DNA of 64,000 nt from Mycoplasmatota bacterium (GCA_018394315.1 CP074575.1:1272615-1336614), one strand, 5' to 3'. Shown: positions 44,074-53,162, counted from the first letter of the stretch. The notes: generated by a model from the sequence alone, not told the origin. Numbers and translations: made by a program.

Positions 44074-44622
44074 TTGACTTTACCAAATAAACTAACTTTA
44101 TTGAGAATATTACTAATTCCTTTAATAGTAATAGTCTATTACGCATTTACATTTGAACAAGAAATTTTAAGAGTTAATTTGAAATATTTTATAATTGTTA
44201 TTATATTTACAATAGCATCAATTACAGATTTTTTAGATGGATATATAGCTAGAAAATATAATTTAGTAACTACATTTGGAAAATTTATTGACCCACTTGC
44301 GGACAAGCTCTTAGTAATGTCGACACTAGTGATTTTAGCAGATGCTAGATTAATATATGGTTGGTTAGTAATAACGATTTTATCAAGAGAATTTATTGTG
44401 TCAGGTATTAGACTAGTGGCTGTTTCTGAAGGAAAAGTTATAGCTGCAAGCAAGTTAGGTAAGTATAAAACTGCAGTTACAATGATAGCTATTATTTTAT
44501 GTTTTATTAGCCCACTATATGTTGTTGGTAACTATTTAATGTATCTTGCGCTTATTTTAACAATCGTATCAGGACTTGATTACACAGTTAAGAATAAAAA
44601 AATAATATTGTTATCGAAATAG
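44074..44622 (+). CDS. pgsA: CDP-diacylglycerol-glycerol-3-phosphate 3-phosphatidyltransferase
   Basis: Makes phosphatidylglycerophosphate, the precursor of phosphatidylglycerol. The 182-residue membrane protein has the CDP-alcohol phosphatidyltransferase signature DFLDGYIARKYNLVTTFGKF-IDPLAD (D-G-x2-A-R-x8-G-x3-D-x3-D). Start: GAGGAG at 44059-44064 fits TTG 44074 (MTLPNKLTLLRI) better than TTG 44065, which is too close. It precedes recA, as in Bacillus. Confidence 0.95.
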   Translation: MTLPNKLTLLRILLIPLIVIVYYAFTFEQEILRVNLKYFIIVIIFTIASITDFLDGYIARKYNLVTTFGKFIDPLADKLLVMSTLVILADARLIYGWLVITILSREFIVSGIRLVAVSEGKVIAASKLGKYKTAVTMIAIILCFISPLYVVGNYLMYLALILTIVSGLDYTVKNKKIILLSK

Positions 44623-44666
44623 TAAAATCATAATAGCATATAAGTATTTATTATAGGGGGATAACT

Positions 44667-45656
44667 ATGAGTGATAAACGCACAAAAGCTTTAGAAGAAG
44701 CAATGAAGCAAATAGAGAAACAATATGGAAAAGGTTCTGTAATGAAGTTGGGAGAAAAATCTTCAATTGACATAGAAGCAATTTCAAGTGGATCTATTTT
44801 ATTGGATAATGCATTAGGTATTGGTGGATACCCTAAGGGAAGAATTATTGAAGTGTTTGGTCCGGAAAGTTCAGGTAAAACAACTTTCGCACTACATGCT
44901 ATTGCGGAAGCGCAAAAAGTTGGAGGAAACGCGGCGTTCATTGATGCAGAGCATGCATTAGATCCATTATATGCGTCTAAACTAGGAGTTAATATCGAAG
45001 AGCTATTATTATCTCAACCAGATACAGGTGAGCAAGGACTAGAAATTGCGGAAGCATTGATAAGAAGTGGAGCAATCGATATTTTAGTTGTCGACTCTGT
45101 GGCTGCATTAGTTCCGGAACAAGAGATTCAAGGTGACATGGGTGCATCTCATGTTGGGTTACAAGCAAGGCTTATGTCTCAAGCTATGAGAAAATTATCA
45201 GGAGTTATTAGTAAGTCCAACACCATTGCAATTTTTATTAATCAAATAAGGGAAAAGGTTGGAATTATGTTCGGTAGTCCTGAAACTACTCCGGGTGGTA
45301 GAGCACTAAAGTTCTATTCTACTATCAGGTTAGATATTAGAAGAGGTGAAACTCTTAAGATAGGAACTGACATTGTAGGTAACAAAGCAAGAGTTAAGGT
45401 TGTTAAGAATAAAGTTGCTCCACCATTTAAAATGATTGAAGTCGATATTATTTATGGTAGAGGAATCTCTAAGTCTGGAGAGGTACTTGATTTAGCTGTA
45501 CAAATGGATATTGTGGAGAAGAGCGGTTCTTGGTTTTCATACAATGGAGATAAAATTGGTCAAGGTAGAGAAAATGTTAAAAACTACTTAGAGGAAAGTA
45601 ATCATATATTAGAAGAAATAGAAAAGAAGGTAAGAGAATCAATGAAAGAGCAATAA
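44667..45656 (+). CDS. recA: recombinase RecA
   Basis: Strand-exchange protein and SOS co-protease. The 329-residue protein has Walker [10 protein letters not shown] at residues 65-73, Walker [11 protein letters not shown], the L1 and L2 loops ([25 protein letters not shown]) and the [14 protein letters not shown] motif. The C-terminus is short and less acidic than in Bacillus. I see no CGAAC-N4-GTTCG LexA box upstream, so SOS control is not evident from sequence. A hairpin terminator overlaps the stop. Confidence 0.98.
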   Translation: MSDKRTKALEEAMKQIEKQYGKGSVMKLGEKSSIDIEAISSGSILLDNALGIGGYPKGRIIEVFGPESSGKTTFALHAIAEAQKVGGNAAFIDAEHALDPLYASKLGVNIEELLLSQPDTGEQGLEIAEALIRSGAIDILVVDSVAALVPEQEIQGDMGASHVGLQARLMSQAMRKLSGVISKSNTIAIFINQIREKVGIMFGSPETTPGGRALKFYSTIRLDIRRGETLKIGTDIVGNKARVKVVKNKVAPPFKMIEVDIIYGRGISKSGEVLDLAVQMDIVEKSGSWFSYNGDKIGQGRENVKNYLEESNHILEEIEKKVRESMKEQ

Positions 45657-45673
45657 TTAGTATTGCTCTTTTT
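45645..45673 (+). terminator. terminator overlapping recA stop
   Basis: AAAGAGCAATA, 5-base loop, TATTGCTCTTT, then T; perfect 11-bp stem that includes the recA stop codon. Confidence 0.88.
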
Positions 45674-46015
45674 ATGTGGTAAAATCTGGTAAATTGGATA
45701 TTAAAAATCTTATTTATAAACCAATCATACATTATTTTTCATTAAACTAATCTATTAATCTTCTAAGGAAGATAGGAGTCTATGAATGATTCGATTAAAG
45801 GAGATTCAATGATTGAATCATCGGTTTCTTTTTAAAACTGGAGAAAAACACTTGGGAAATTGAATTCAATTTTGATTACAGTGGCAGTGAAAGTCAGAAT
45901 TCTAACTATTTGATAAAAGAAAATGACTATTAGCGAAGAACTTACTATTATAGAGCGAAATGAAATACTGTACGTATAATACACTTGAAAGCAATACCTG
46001 ATATTGCTTTTTTTT
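45674..46015 (+). ncRNA. gene-free interval ending in an orphan terminator, possible RNA gene
   Basis: About 340 bases lie between the recA terminator and a second intrinsic terminator (AAAGCAATA/TATTGCTTT, 5-base loop, eight T, 45988-46015) that no protein gene accounts for. A terminator here implies a transcript. The interval has several self-complementary parts (around 45784-45824, and AAATTGAATTCAATTT near 45870) and one tiny frame (45782-45835, 17 codons, MNDSIKGDSMIESSVSF) behind TAGGAG. No tmRNA, RNase P, SRP or known riboswitch signature is apparent. Promoter not identified with certainty. It could be a structured small RNA, a small peptide gene, or a decayed gene. Confidence 0.35.
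45988..46015 (+). terminator. orphan intrinsic terminator upstream of rny
   Basis: Perfect 9-bp stem AAAGCAATA/TATTGCTTT with loop CCTGA and eight T. Its stem resembles that of the recA terminator 340 bases upstream. Confidence 0.82.
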
Positions 46016-46017
46016 GA

Positions 46018-46046
46018 TTGCCTTTTATCGTTATCTTAGATATAAT
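46018..46046 (+). promoter_or_regulatory. sigma-A promoter of rny
   Basis: TTGCCT at 46018-46023, 17-base spacer, TATAAT at 46041-46046. The leader that follows holds a small TTGGG-GAAA-CCCAA hairpin at about 46063-46077. Confidence 0.75.
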
Positions 46047-46111
46047 ATGATTGTGCCTTAAATTGGGGAAACCCAAATTTCATAGAAATAGTAAATTGGA
46101 GGTGTTCATTT

Positions 46112-47668
46112 ATGGACTATGATATTATCTTCATTTTACTAGGATTATTATTTGGTTCTATCATTGGGATAGTTACAAAATCTATTATAGATGCAAGAAG
46201 TATTAATAATGCAAAGAAAACTTCTCAGAAAATCTTAGATACCGCTAAGAGAGAAGCTGATAAAAATAGACGTGAATCGATAATTGAATTAAAGCAGGAG
46301 ATTCATACTTTGAAGGTAGATGCTGATCGAGATATCAAAGCACGTTTTAAGGTGTTAACTGAGAGTGAAAATAGATTAAGTAAAAGAGAAGAGCGATTAG
46401 ATGCTAGAGTTACTAACTTAGATAAAAGAGAATCTATGTTAAATAATAAGGAGCATCAAATAGAATCTAAAAAATCTGAACTAGATGAAAAGAATAGTAA
46501 GATGCAAGCCATATTGTTGCGTGAAGAAGAAAAATTAGTCGAAATTTCAAAGATGAGTACAGAGCAGGCACGAGTACTTATTATGAACAAAGTTGAGAAT
46601 AAAATGTCTTTGGAAATCGCAGCATATATAAAAGAAGCTGAAACTGAAGCTAAAAGAACTGCTGATAAGAAATCTCAGACATTACTTGCAAATGCCATAA
46701 TGCAATATGCAAATGATGCTACTAGTGAGAAAACAGTTTCTGTAATTACCCTACCTAACGATGAAATGAAGGGTCGTATTATAGGTAGAGAGGGTAGAAA
46801 TATTAGAACGATTGAGTCTTTAACTGGTGTTGATTTAATAATTGATGATACTCCTGAAGCTGTAGTGTTATCAAGTTTTGATCCAATTAGAAGAGAAATC
46901 GCTAGAAAGACTTTGCAAACATTAGTTGCGGATGGACGAATTCATCCAGGTAGAATTGAAGAGATAGTGGAAAAATCAAGAAAAGAAGTTGATAGTGAAA
47001 TCCGTGAAGCTGGAGAAGAAGCGGTATTCACAACGGGGATAGGTAAAGTTCATCCAGATTTAATTAAGTTGATTGGTAGATTGAAGTTTAGAACAAGTTA
47101 TGGACAAAATGTACTAAAACACTCTATTGAGACAGCGTTTTTTACTGGAAAGTTAGCTGCTGAGTTAGGTGAGAATGAAATTTTAGCCAGAAGAGCAGGA
47201 TTACTGCATGATATTGGAAAAGCTATTGATCACGAGATAGAAGGTAGCCATATTGAAATTGGAACTGATTTGGCGAAAAGATATAAAGAAAAACCTGAAG
47301 TTATTAATTCAATTGCTTCACACCATGGAGATACAGAACCTACTTCTGTAATAGCAGTTTTAGTTGCTGCAAGTGACAAACTAAGTGCTGCAAGACCTGG
47401 TGCAAGAAGTGAGTCTTTAGAAAATTATTTAAAGAGACTTCAACAGTTAGAAGAAATATCTAATGATTTTGATGGAGTTGAAAAATCATTTGCTATCCAG
47501 GCGGGTAGAGAAATTAGAGTTATCGTTAAACCTGAAAAAATAGATGACTTAAAGACATATAAAATTGCTCGAGATATAAAAGAACAAATTGAAGAAAAAA
47601 TGTCTTATCCAGGTACTATTAAAGTAACTGTAGTTCGTGAAACAAGAGCGGTTGATATTGCAAAATAA
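46112..47668 (+). CDS. rny: ribonuclease Y
   Basis: Membrane-tethered endoribonuclease that starts mRNA decay and riboswitch RNA turnover in Bacillota. The 518-residue protein has an N-terminal membrane helix (residues 4-25), a long charged coiled coil (about 30-190), a KH domain ([26 protein letters not shown]) and an HD domain with [12 protein letters not shown] near residue 364. GGAGGTG precedes the ATG. rny-ymdB-spoVS order is as in B. subtilis. Confidence 0.97.
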   Translation: MDYDIIFILLGLLFGSIIGIVTKSIIDARSINNAKKTSQKILDTAKREADKNRRESIIELKQEIHTLKVDADRDIKARFKVLTESENRLSKREERLDARVTNLDKRESMLNNKEHQIESKKSELDEKNSKMQAILLREEEKLVEISKMSTEQARVLIMNKVENKMSLEIAAYIKEAETEAKRTADKKSQTLLANAIMQYANDATSEKTVSVITLPNDEMKGRIIGREGRNIRTIESLTGVDLIIDDTPEAVVLSSFDPIRREIARKTLQTLVADGRIHPGRIEEIVEKSRKEVDSEIREAGEEAVFTTGIGKVHPDLIKLIGRLKFRTSYGQNVLKHSIETAFFTGKLAAELGENEILARRAGLLHDIGKAIDHEIEGSHIEIGTDLAKRYKEKPEVINSIASHHGDTEPTSVIAVLVAASDKLSAARPGARSESLENYLKRLQQLEEISNDFDGVEKSFAIQAGREIRVIVKPEKIDDLKTYKIARDIKEQIEEKMSYPGTIKVTVVRETRAVDIAK

Positions 47669-47672
47669 GATG

Positions 47673-47698
47673 TAGCCTTCCCTGTGGAAGGCTTTACT
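47673..47698 (+). terminator. hairpin after rny
   Basis: TAGCCTTCC, 4-base loop, GGAAGGCTT, then TACTTA. The stem is good but the T-tract is poor, so termination may be partial and ymdB may be co-transcribed. Confidence 0.5.
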
Positions 47699-47722
47699 TA
47701 AAAAAACAGAAAGCGTGATTTA

Positions 47723-48499
47723 ATGAAAATACTATTTTTAGGTGATGTAGTAGGAAGTCTTGGTAGAAAAGCACTTGATGATTATCTTCCTGAGATTAGA
47801 AAAGAGCACAATATAAATTTAGTAATAGCTAATGGGGAGAATGCTTCTCATGGTCGAGGAATAACAAAGAAAATTTATAAATGGTTTTTAGAAAATGGTG
47901 TATCTGCTGTAACTATGGGAAATCATACATGGCATAATCCTGATATATTTAATTTTATTGATGAAGCAAGTAAATTAGTTGTCCCTTTGAATTACCCGAA
48001 CGGTACTCCCGGGAAGGGAGTAATTACATTCAAGTATAACAATATTTCAATATCAGTAGTCTCTCTTATTGGAATGATATATATGCAAGGAACTGTGAAA
48101 TGTCCTTTTCAAACAATGGACGATATACTCGAAGAAATAGACAGTGATATAATCATAGTTGATTTCCATGCGGAAGCTACTAGCGAGAAAATAGCTTTGG
48201 GACATTATCTAGATGGACGTATTACTGCGCTTATAGGAACACATACACATGTTCCTACAATAGATGCTAGAATTCTCCCTAATGGAACTGCTTATCAATC
48301 TGATGCGGGAATGAATGGTGCATTAGATGGCATTATAGGAGTTGAAAGAGAAGGAATTATAAGAAGATTTAAGACAGGCTTACCAACTCGTTTCCAACCA
48401 ATAGAATCCGGAAGAGTACAATTTAACGGTACAATAGTCGATATTGATGATTCACAGCACAATGCGACAAATATCTACACGGTAAATATTGTAAGATAA
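47723..48499 (+). CDS. ymdB: YmdB-type metallophosphoesterase (2',3'-cyclic nucleotide phosphodiesterase)
   Basis: A 258-residue dinuclear-metal phosphoesterase. Metal-binding motifs are LFLGDVVG, ANGENASHGRG, MGNHTWHN and GTHTHVPT. B. subtilis YmdB has 2',3'-cAMP phosphodiesterase activity and influences biofilm and motility choices; whether that holds here is inferred from family and the identical rny-ymdB-spoVS context. Confidence 0.93.
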   Translation: MKILFLGDVVGSLGRKALDDYLPEIRKEHNINLVIANGENASHGRGITKKIYKWFLENGVSAVTMGNHTWHNPDIFNFIDEASKLVVPLNYPNGTPGKGVITFKYNNISISVVSLIGMIYMQGTVKCPFQTMDDILEEIDSDIIIVDFHAEATSEKIALGHYLDGRITALIGTHTHVPTIDARILPNGTAYQSDAGMNGALDGIIGVEREGIIRRFKTGLPTRFQPIESGRVQFNGTIVDIDDSQHNATNIYTVNIVR

Positions 48500-48525
48500 G
48501 GTATAAATACTATTTATTAAGAATA
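48498..48525 (+). promoter_or_regulatory. sigma-H-like promoter for spoVS
   Basis: AAGGTAT at 48498-48504 and GAAT at 48521-48524 resemble the sigma-H pattern (RnAGGAWWT, then GAAT) with one base more spacing than B. subtilis spoVG. spoVS is sigma-H controlled in B. subtilis. It overlaps the ymdB stop region. Confidence 0.35.
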
Positions 48526-48561
48526 ATATTTAATATCTTATAGGAATGAGGAGGAGTTAAA

Positions 48562-48822
48562 GTGGAAGTATTAAAAGTATCAAGTAAGTCTAAACCAAAT
48601 TCAGTTGCTGGAGCATTAGCAAATGCATTTAGAGAACGTGGTATTGTTGAAATTCAAGCAGTAGGAGCTGCGGCGTTGAATCAAGCAGTAAAAGCAGTAG
48701 CGATAGCTAGAGGTTACGTTGCACCGACAGGAAAGGATTTAATTTGTATACCAGCTTTTTCCGATATTATTATTGATGGGGAAGAGCGTACTGCAATTAA
48801 GTTAATAATTCAATCAAGATAA
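48562..48822 (+). CDS. spoVS: stage V sporulation protein S
   Basis: An 86-residue Alba-like protein that affects spore development; highly conserved. It reads MEVLKVSSKSKPNSVAGALA, EIQAVGAAALNQAVKAVAIARG and ICIPAFSDIIIDGEERTAIKLI, nearly identical to Bacillus SpoVS. It begins with GTG behind GAGGAGG. A strong terminator follows directly. Confidence 0.97.
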   Translation: MEVLKVSSKSKPNSVAGALANAFRERGIVEIQAVGAAALNQAVKAVAIARGYVAPTGKDLICIPAFSDIIIDGEERTAIKLIIQSR

Positions 48823-48824
48823 TT

Positions 48825-48852
48825 AGTTGGCAAGTTGCCAACTTTTTTTTTT
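48825..48852 (+). terminator. terminator after spoVS
   Basis: AGTTGGC, 5-base loop, GCCAACT, then ten T. Confidence 0.88.
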
Positions 48853-48854
48853 GA

Positions 48855-48883
48855 TTGAAAAAAATGATAAAAAAGGATAGAAT
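48855..48883 (+). promoter_or_regulatory. sigma-A promoter of the InlB-repeat protein gene
   Basis: TTGAAA at 48855-48860, 17-base spacer, TAGAAT at 48878-48883, immediately after the spoVS terminator. Confidence 0.72.
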
Positions 48884-48911
48884 AAATATATGTATAGCAA
48901 GGAGTGTATCT

Positions 48912-50186
48912 ATGAAAGTAGCAAAGAACATTATAATACTTATTTTATTAAGTTTATTTATAAGAAATTCATTTGATGTGTCGGCTGAAGGTCCATATAC
49001 AGTTACGTTTTTAGATTGGAATGGTAAAGAAATTAGAGTTCAAACAGTTGAGGATGGAGATTCAGCTATTTATTTCGAAGCATTTAGAATTGGACATGAG
49101 TTTGTCGAATGGGATCAGTCACTAGTTAATGTAACTAGCGATATGACTGTTTATGCGGTATATGAGCCGATTGAATATGTTGTTGTATTATTAAATTATG
49201 ATGGAACAATAATAAAGTCTGAAAAAATTCCTTACGGTACAATTTTAGAGCCAGAAGATCCAGATGAAAGAGAAGGATATACTTTTGTTGGCTGGTCACC
49301 TGAAGATATGAAAATCACTGGTGATGTATTTTATAACGCAATCTACGAAGAGACTAAACCGGAAGTACCTGACATACCTGAAGAACCAATTTTGATTGAG
49401 GAAGTAAACATTTCATTAGAGGAAATATTAGTATCTTCAAGCGACCTAGTAATAGCTGAGGTTAGGAATCCTGTATTAATTGAGAAAATTGATCAGATTA
49501 ATAAGTATACTTCTGATAGTAAAGTGATTTTTCCGGAGTTGGTTGTTAGTGATGAAATAGGTGCATCTGTAAAAGTATTTAATAATTCAATAGAAAAGGC
49601 GCTCGAGAAGGAAGTTTCGTTTGATATTAACTTAGGCTTTATTGATATATTAATTAATTCAGCTAACTTAGCTAAAGCGATTGATATTGATGCAGAAAAT
49701 GTTGTATTCAAAGTACAAGAGTCAAGTATTCCTATAAAGCCATTATATAATGTACAAAATATGCAAGGAGAGTCTGTCGACACACCTGTTGAAATAGAGA
49801 TTTTATATAATGATAATCAATCATTTTCGGATGATATAATAATTGAGGTTACAGTTTCACCACTAGACGAAGATGGATTATACGCTGGAGTAGAACCTAC
49901 TGAAGTATCTTTTGTAGAGTATGATGAGGAAAATAATACATACAAAATAATATCTTCTGAGTATGACAGTATAAACAAAGAGTTTAAGATGACTCTTTCT
50001 AAAAGTTCTGTTATTATTCCTATGAAGCTAACTGCAAGTCAAGTTATCGAACCGGATGATTTTAGTTTTATAGATTTTATACTAGATTTAGATCAATATA
50101 TTCTATATATTATAGGTTTTGGATCATTTGTTGTTGTATATGCTATAGTATATATTTATGAGTATTTAAGACAAAAAAAATTATAA
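48912..50186 (+). CDS. secreted membrane-anchored protein with InlB-type repeats
   Basis: A 424-residue protein with a signal peptide (MKVAKNIIILILLSLFIRN..., likely cut after VSA), two InlB/Listeria-Bacteroides repeats at about residues 28-75 and 80-125 (YTVTFLDWNGKEIRVQTVEDGD; YVVVLLNYDGTIIKSEKIPYGT, each with a GxxFVxW-type core), a proline/glutamate linker, a ~250-residue unrecognised extracellular region, and one C-terminal membrane helix (YILYIIGFGSFVVVYAIVYIY) with a basic end. There is no LPxTG motif. ATG 48912 follows AAGGAG. It replaces tdh-kbl between spoVS and miaB of Bacillus, so it is probably accessory. Function unknown; surface adhesion is one option. Confidence 0.78.
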   Translation: MKVAKNIIILILLSLFIRNSFDVSAEGPYTVTFLDWNGKEIRVQTVEDGDSAIYFEAFRIGHEFVEWDQSLVNVTSDMTVYAVYEPIEYVVVLLNYDGTIIKSEKIPYGTILEPEDPDEREGYTFVGWSPEDMKITGDVFYNAIYEETKPEVPDIPEEPILIEEVNISLEEILVSSSDLVIAEVRNPVLIEKIDQINKYTSDSKVIFPELVVSDEIGASVKVFNNSIEKALEKEVSFDINLGFIDILINSANLAKAIDIDAENVVFKVQESSIPIKPLYNVQNMQGESVDTPVEIEILYNDNQSFSDDIIIEVTVSPLDEDGLYAGVEPTEVSFVEYDEENNTYKIISSEYDSINKEFKMTLSKSSVIIPMKLTASQVIEPDDFSFIDFILDLDQYILYIIGFGSFVVVYAIVYIYEYLRQKKL

Positions 50187-50219
50187 TTAAAACGAACAAC
50201 CAGTTCGTTTTAATTTGTT
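50186..50219 (+). terminator. terminator before miaB
   Basis: ATTAAAACGAAC, 5-base loop, GTTCGTTTTAAT, then TTGTTT. A perfect 12-bp stem. The GAAC-N5-GTTC core superficially resembles a LexA box but has the wrong spacing. Confidence 0.82.
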
Positions 50220-50231
50220 TGGAGGAAACTT

Positions 50232-51665
50232 ATGAAAGACTACGGAAAATATTTTAAAACTCCATCTATAGATGATGCAAGGAAAAGAGTTAAGGGTTCA
50301 GAAGTAATTGATTTTAAATTAAGTGATCAATTCTTGAACTTTGGAAAAGAAAAAAAATATGTGATTCAAACATACGGTTGTCAAGGTAATGAAGCTGATT
50401 CTGAAAGGATGTCTGGAATACTAGAAAAAATGTCTTTTACAGAAGCAAATGATTTAAGTGAAGCTGACATAATATTACTAAATACATGTGCAATAAGGGG
50501 TAATGCAGAAAATCGCGTTTTTGGTGAAATGGGAAGACTGAAGTCATTTAAAAGAAATAATCCTAATTTATTACTAGGAGTATGTGGATGCATGCCACAA
50601 GAAGAATCTGTTGTTAATAAATTATTAAAACAATACCCATATGTTGATCTTATTTTTGGGACGCACAACATTCATAAGATACCTGAATATTTATATACAG
50701 CTTATTTAGATAAAGAACGTGTAGTTGAAGTTTATTCAAGCGAAGGCGATATTGTTGAAGACATTCCCAAAATCAGAGATAATAAACATAAGGCATGGAT
50801 AAACATAATGTATGGTTGTGATGAGTTTTGTACGTATTGTATTGTACCTTATACAAGAGGTAGGGAAAGAAGTAGGAAACCGGCTGCTATTTTAGCTGAA
50901 GTTGTAAAATTAGTTGAAGATGGTTATCAAGAAATAACGTTACTTGGACAAAACGTGAATGCCTATGGGCAAGATTTAGAATCAGGTTATTCTTTCGCAG
51001 ACTTACTTAGAGATTTAAATGATACTGGAATTAATAGAATTAGGTTTACGACATCACATCCAAGAGATTTAAATGAGGATACAATAAAAGCTATGGCAGA
51101 TTGTGATCACGTTATGGAGCATCTTCATTTACCCGTTCAATCTGGTAGCGATTCAATATTGAAAAAGATGAATAGAAAGTATACAAGAGAGGATTATTTA
51201 AAATTAGTTAAACAACTAAAAGCACATATCCCTGATATTTCGATAACTACTGACATTATAGTGGGATTTCCCAATGAGTCTGAAGATGACTTTTTAGAGA
51301 CATTATCTTTAGTAAAGGAAGTAGGTTTTGAAGGAGCATTTACATTCATCTATTCAAAACGAGAAGGAACACCAGCCGCTAAGTATGAAGATGATGTACC
51401 AGAAGATGAAAAGAAAAGACGTTTATATCGACTTAATGATGTTACTAATGATGGTTACTTAAACGGAAATAAGAGATTTGAAAATACTATCGTTGAAGTA
51501 TTAGTGGATTCAGTAAGTAAAAATGACAAAGAAAAACTAAGTGGATATAGTAGACATAATAAATTAGTTAATTTTACTGGTAATGAAGAATCCATAGGAA
51601 AAATTGTCAAAGTTAGGATATTAGAAGCAAAAACTTGGCATTTATTAGGAGAAGAAGTTAACTGA
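50232..51665 (+). CDS. miaB: tRNA-2-methylthio-N6-dimethylallyladenosine synthase MiaB
   Basis: Radical-SAM methylthiotransferase modifying A37 of tRNAs that read U-starting codons. The 477-residue protein has the N-terminal MTTase domain with three cluster cysteines (TYGCQGNEADS, LNTCAIRG, GVCGCMPQ), the radical SAM triad CDEFCTYC near residue 197, and a C-terminal TRAM domain. A GGAGG site precedes the ATG. The MiaB class (not MtaB or RimO) is supported by NTCAIRGNAENRVFG and the place before cotE as in Bacillus. Confidence 0.96.
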   Translation: MKDYGKYFKTPSIDDARKRVKGSEVIDFKLSDQFLNFGKEKKYVIQTYGCQGNEADSERMSGILEKMSFTEANDLSEADIILLNTCAIRGNAENRVFGEMGRLKSFKRNNPNLLLGVCGCMPQEESVVNKLLKQYPYVDLIFGTHNIHKIPEYLYTAYLDKERVVEVYSSEGDIVEDIPKIRDNKHKAWINIMYGCDEFCTYCIVPYTRGRERSRKPAAILAEVVKLVEDGYQEITLLGQNVNAYGQDLESGYSFADLLRDLNDTGINRIRFTTSHPRDLNEDTIKAMADCDHVMEHLHLPVQSGSDSILKKMNRKYTREDYLKLVKQLKAHIPDISITTDIIVGFPNESEDDFLETLSLVKEVGFEGAFTFIYSKREGTPAAKYEDDVPEDEKKRRLYRLNDVTNDGYLNGNKRFENTIVEVLVDSVSKNDKEKLSGYSRHNKLVNFTGNEESIGKIVKVRILEAKTWHLLGEEVN

Positions 51666-51690
51666 TTTAATATTATTTCATACAATAATT

Positions 51691-51711
51691 GAGCCTAAAG
51701 GCTCTTTTTTT
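51691..51711 (+). terminator. terminator after miaB
   Basis: GAGCC, TAAA loop, GGCTC, then seven T. Confidence 0.85.
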
Positions 51712-51761
51712 GTTGTTTAGCATAATATAGAGTGAGGTAAAATATATGAGGAGGGATTTCA

Positions 51762-52274
51762 TTGAATGAGATTCGCGAAATCGTAACTAAAGCAGTTGTC
51801 GGTAAGGGTAAGAAAAAATTCAACTTAGTTGAACGAGTAAACCCAGCTAACAAGGCCTTTAGTGTTCTAGGATGCTGGATAATCAATAATGATTTTAGGG
51901 CTCTTAAATCTAACTCTGAAGTTAATTTAAAAGGGTCTTTTGAGATAAATATTTGGTATTCTTACGATAATAATTCTAAAACTGATGTAACAAAGAAAGT
52001 AATTACATACAGCAATGTCATTCCAACAACAAAAGTTGTTAATGATACGTTAGGTTCACCTGAGGAAGTTACTGTTAGAATGCTACAGCAACCTACTTGT
52101 GTAGATGCTAAAATAACAGGTGATTCGATTGAAGTAGAAGTGATTTATGAAGCAGTAGCAGAAGTGATTGGAGAAACAAAAATGAAAGTAACGGTTTTTG
52201 ATCAATCTGATCAGTACATCGAAGAAGAAGATTTTGATTTAGATATCGATGAAAACTTCATTTCTGAAGTTTAA
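51762..52274 (+). CDS. cotE: spore coat morphogenetic protein CotE
   Basis: Assembles the outer spore coat in the mother cell. The 170-residue protein resembles B. subtilis CotE along its length: NEIREIVTKAVVGKGKKKF, SVLGCWIINN, FEINIWYSYDNNSKTDV, RMLQQPTCVDAKITGDSIEVEV, EVIGETKMKVTV and a very acidic C-terminal tail. It starts with TTG 51762, 5 bases after GAGGAGGG; the nearby ATG at 51766 is out of frame. A CATAATATA at 51721-51729 matches a sigma-K -10 but lacks a fitting -35. In Bacillus mutS follows; here bioY does. Confidence 0.94.
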   Translation: MNEIREIVTKAVVGKGKKKFNLVERVNPANKAFSVLGCWIINNDFRALKSNSEVNLKGSFEINIWYSYDNNSKTDVTKKVITYSNVIPTTKVVNDTLGSPEEVTVRMLQQPTCVDAKITGDSIEVEVIYEAVAEVIGETKMKVTVFDQSDQYIEEEDFDLDIDENFISEV

Positions 52275-52276
52275 GG

Positions 52277-52305
52277 AATCGTTGGATAACCAACGATTTT
52301 TTTTT
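52277..52305 (+). terminator. terminator after cotE
   Basis: AATCGTTGG, ATAA loop, CCAACGATT, then a run of T. Perfect 9-bp stem. Confidence 0.9.
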
Positions 52306-52392
52306 GTTAAAAAAATATCATTATTCTTAAATACAGGATGTTTCAGAAAGAAATTTAATTTATAGGTTATAATATTAAAGATAGGAGGAAAA

Positions 52393-52914
52393 ATGAAACT
52401 GACTGTAAAAGAAATGACAAATGTAGTGATTTTCCCTACTTTAATGATAGCAACTGCAGGTTTTACCATTACTTTAGTTGGTGCACCTATAACATTACAA
52501 ACTTTATTTGTGTTATTATCGGGAATGGTTCTTGGAGCAAGACTAGGGTTTATTAGTATGGTTCTTTATATACTATTAGGTCTTATTGGATTGCCTGTCT
52601 TTGCAAATTTTCAAGGAGGTTATGGTGTGATTTTCGGCCCTAGTGGTGGATTTATTTTATCATTTCCGATTGCCTCATTAGTAGCAGGGCTGTTGACTAA
52701 GTATGATAATAAGTATTCTTACATAATTTCTAGTCTAGCAGCAACTTTTATTATTTATTTAATAGGAATTCCTTGGATGGCTTATATCCTTGGATGGAGA
52801 TTAACAGAAACAATAGGTTATATGACTGTTTATTTTCCTGGTGATGTGGGCAAGATAATTTTAGCTATCTTAATATCTAATAGGCTTATCAGACACAATG
52901 TGATACAGACATAA
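52393..52914 (+). CDS. bioY: biotin transporter BioY
   Basis: Substrate-binding membrane component (S component) of ECF-type biotin uptake. The 173-residue protein has about six helices, with the family marks LVGAPITLQTLFVLLSGMVLGARLGFISMVLYILLGLIGLPVFANFQGGYGVIFGPSGGFILSF summarised by the GPSGGF motif, and DVGKIILAILI near the end. TAGGAGG precedes the ATG. No energising EcfA/T genes adjoin it; group II S components use a shared ECF module. No BirA-type operator is evident. Confidence 0.93.
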   Translation: MKLTVKEMTNVVIFPTLMIATAGFTITLVGAPITLQTLFVLLSGMVLGARLGFISMVLYILLGLIGLPVFANFQGGYGVIFGPSGGFILSFPIASLVAGLLTKYDNKYSYIISSLAATFIIYLIGIPWMAYILGWRLTETIGYMTVYFPGDVGKIILAILISNRLIRHNVIQT

Positions 52915-53133
52915 TATTTTCTCCTAGACAAAGAAGAAAAATTCTATTATACCCATAATTAAAATAGTAAAATTAAAGAAATATAAATCTAGATTCACTA
53001 TAAGATTACTATATTATGTCAAATTATATAAGAGAAATCTTTTATCATTTTACTTATAATAGTTACAATAATAAAATTTAAACCGAGAATGTTATCATAA
53101 AGTGTATAATTTGATTCTCTAAGAAATACTAAT
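52915..53133. other. gene-free AT-rich stretch upstream of the opp operon
   Basis: Very AT-rich, no reading frame with a ribosome-binding site and no terminator-like hairpin after bioY. Several TATAAT-like words occur (for example 53105-53110) without good -35 partners; the one convincing promoter is at 53134-53162. Confidence 0.6.
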
Positions 53134-53162
53134 TTGCTATCAATAGTAGTAAAATGTATAAT
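53134..53162 (+). promoter_or_regulatory. sigma-A promoter of the opp operon
   Basis: TTGCTA at 53134-53139, 17-base spacer, TATAAT at 53157-53162, 59 bases before oppB. Confidence 0.65.

Noticed and set aside
45866-45881. Palindrome AAATTGAATTCAATTT as an operator
   Set aside because: It is a simple AT palindrome with no second copy in the window and no adjacent promoter; chance is likely at this base composition.
50190-50210. LexA-like box CGAAC...GTTCG upstream of miaB
   Set aside because: The spacing is five bases rather than four, and the element is the core of a 12-bp terminator stem followed by a T-rich tail.
53101-53110. A second promoter before oppB (TATAAT at 53105-53110)
   Set aside because: No -35 hexamer of acceptable match at 16-18 bases; the promoter at 53134-53162 is clearly better.
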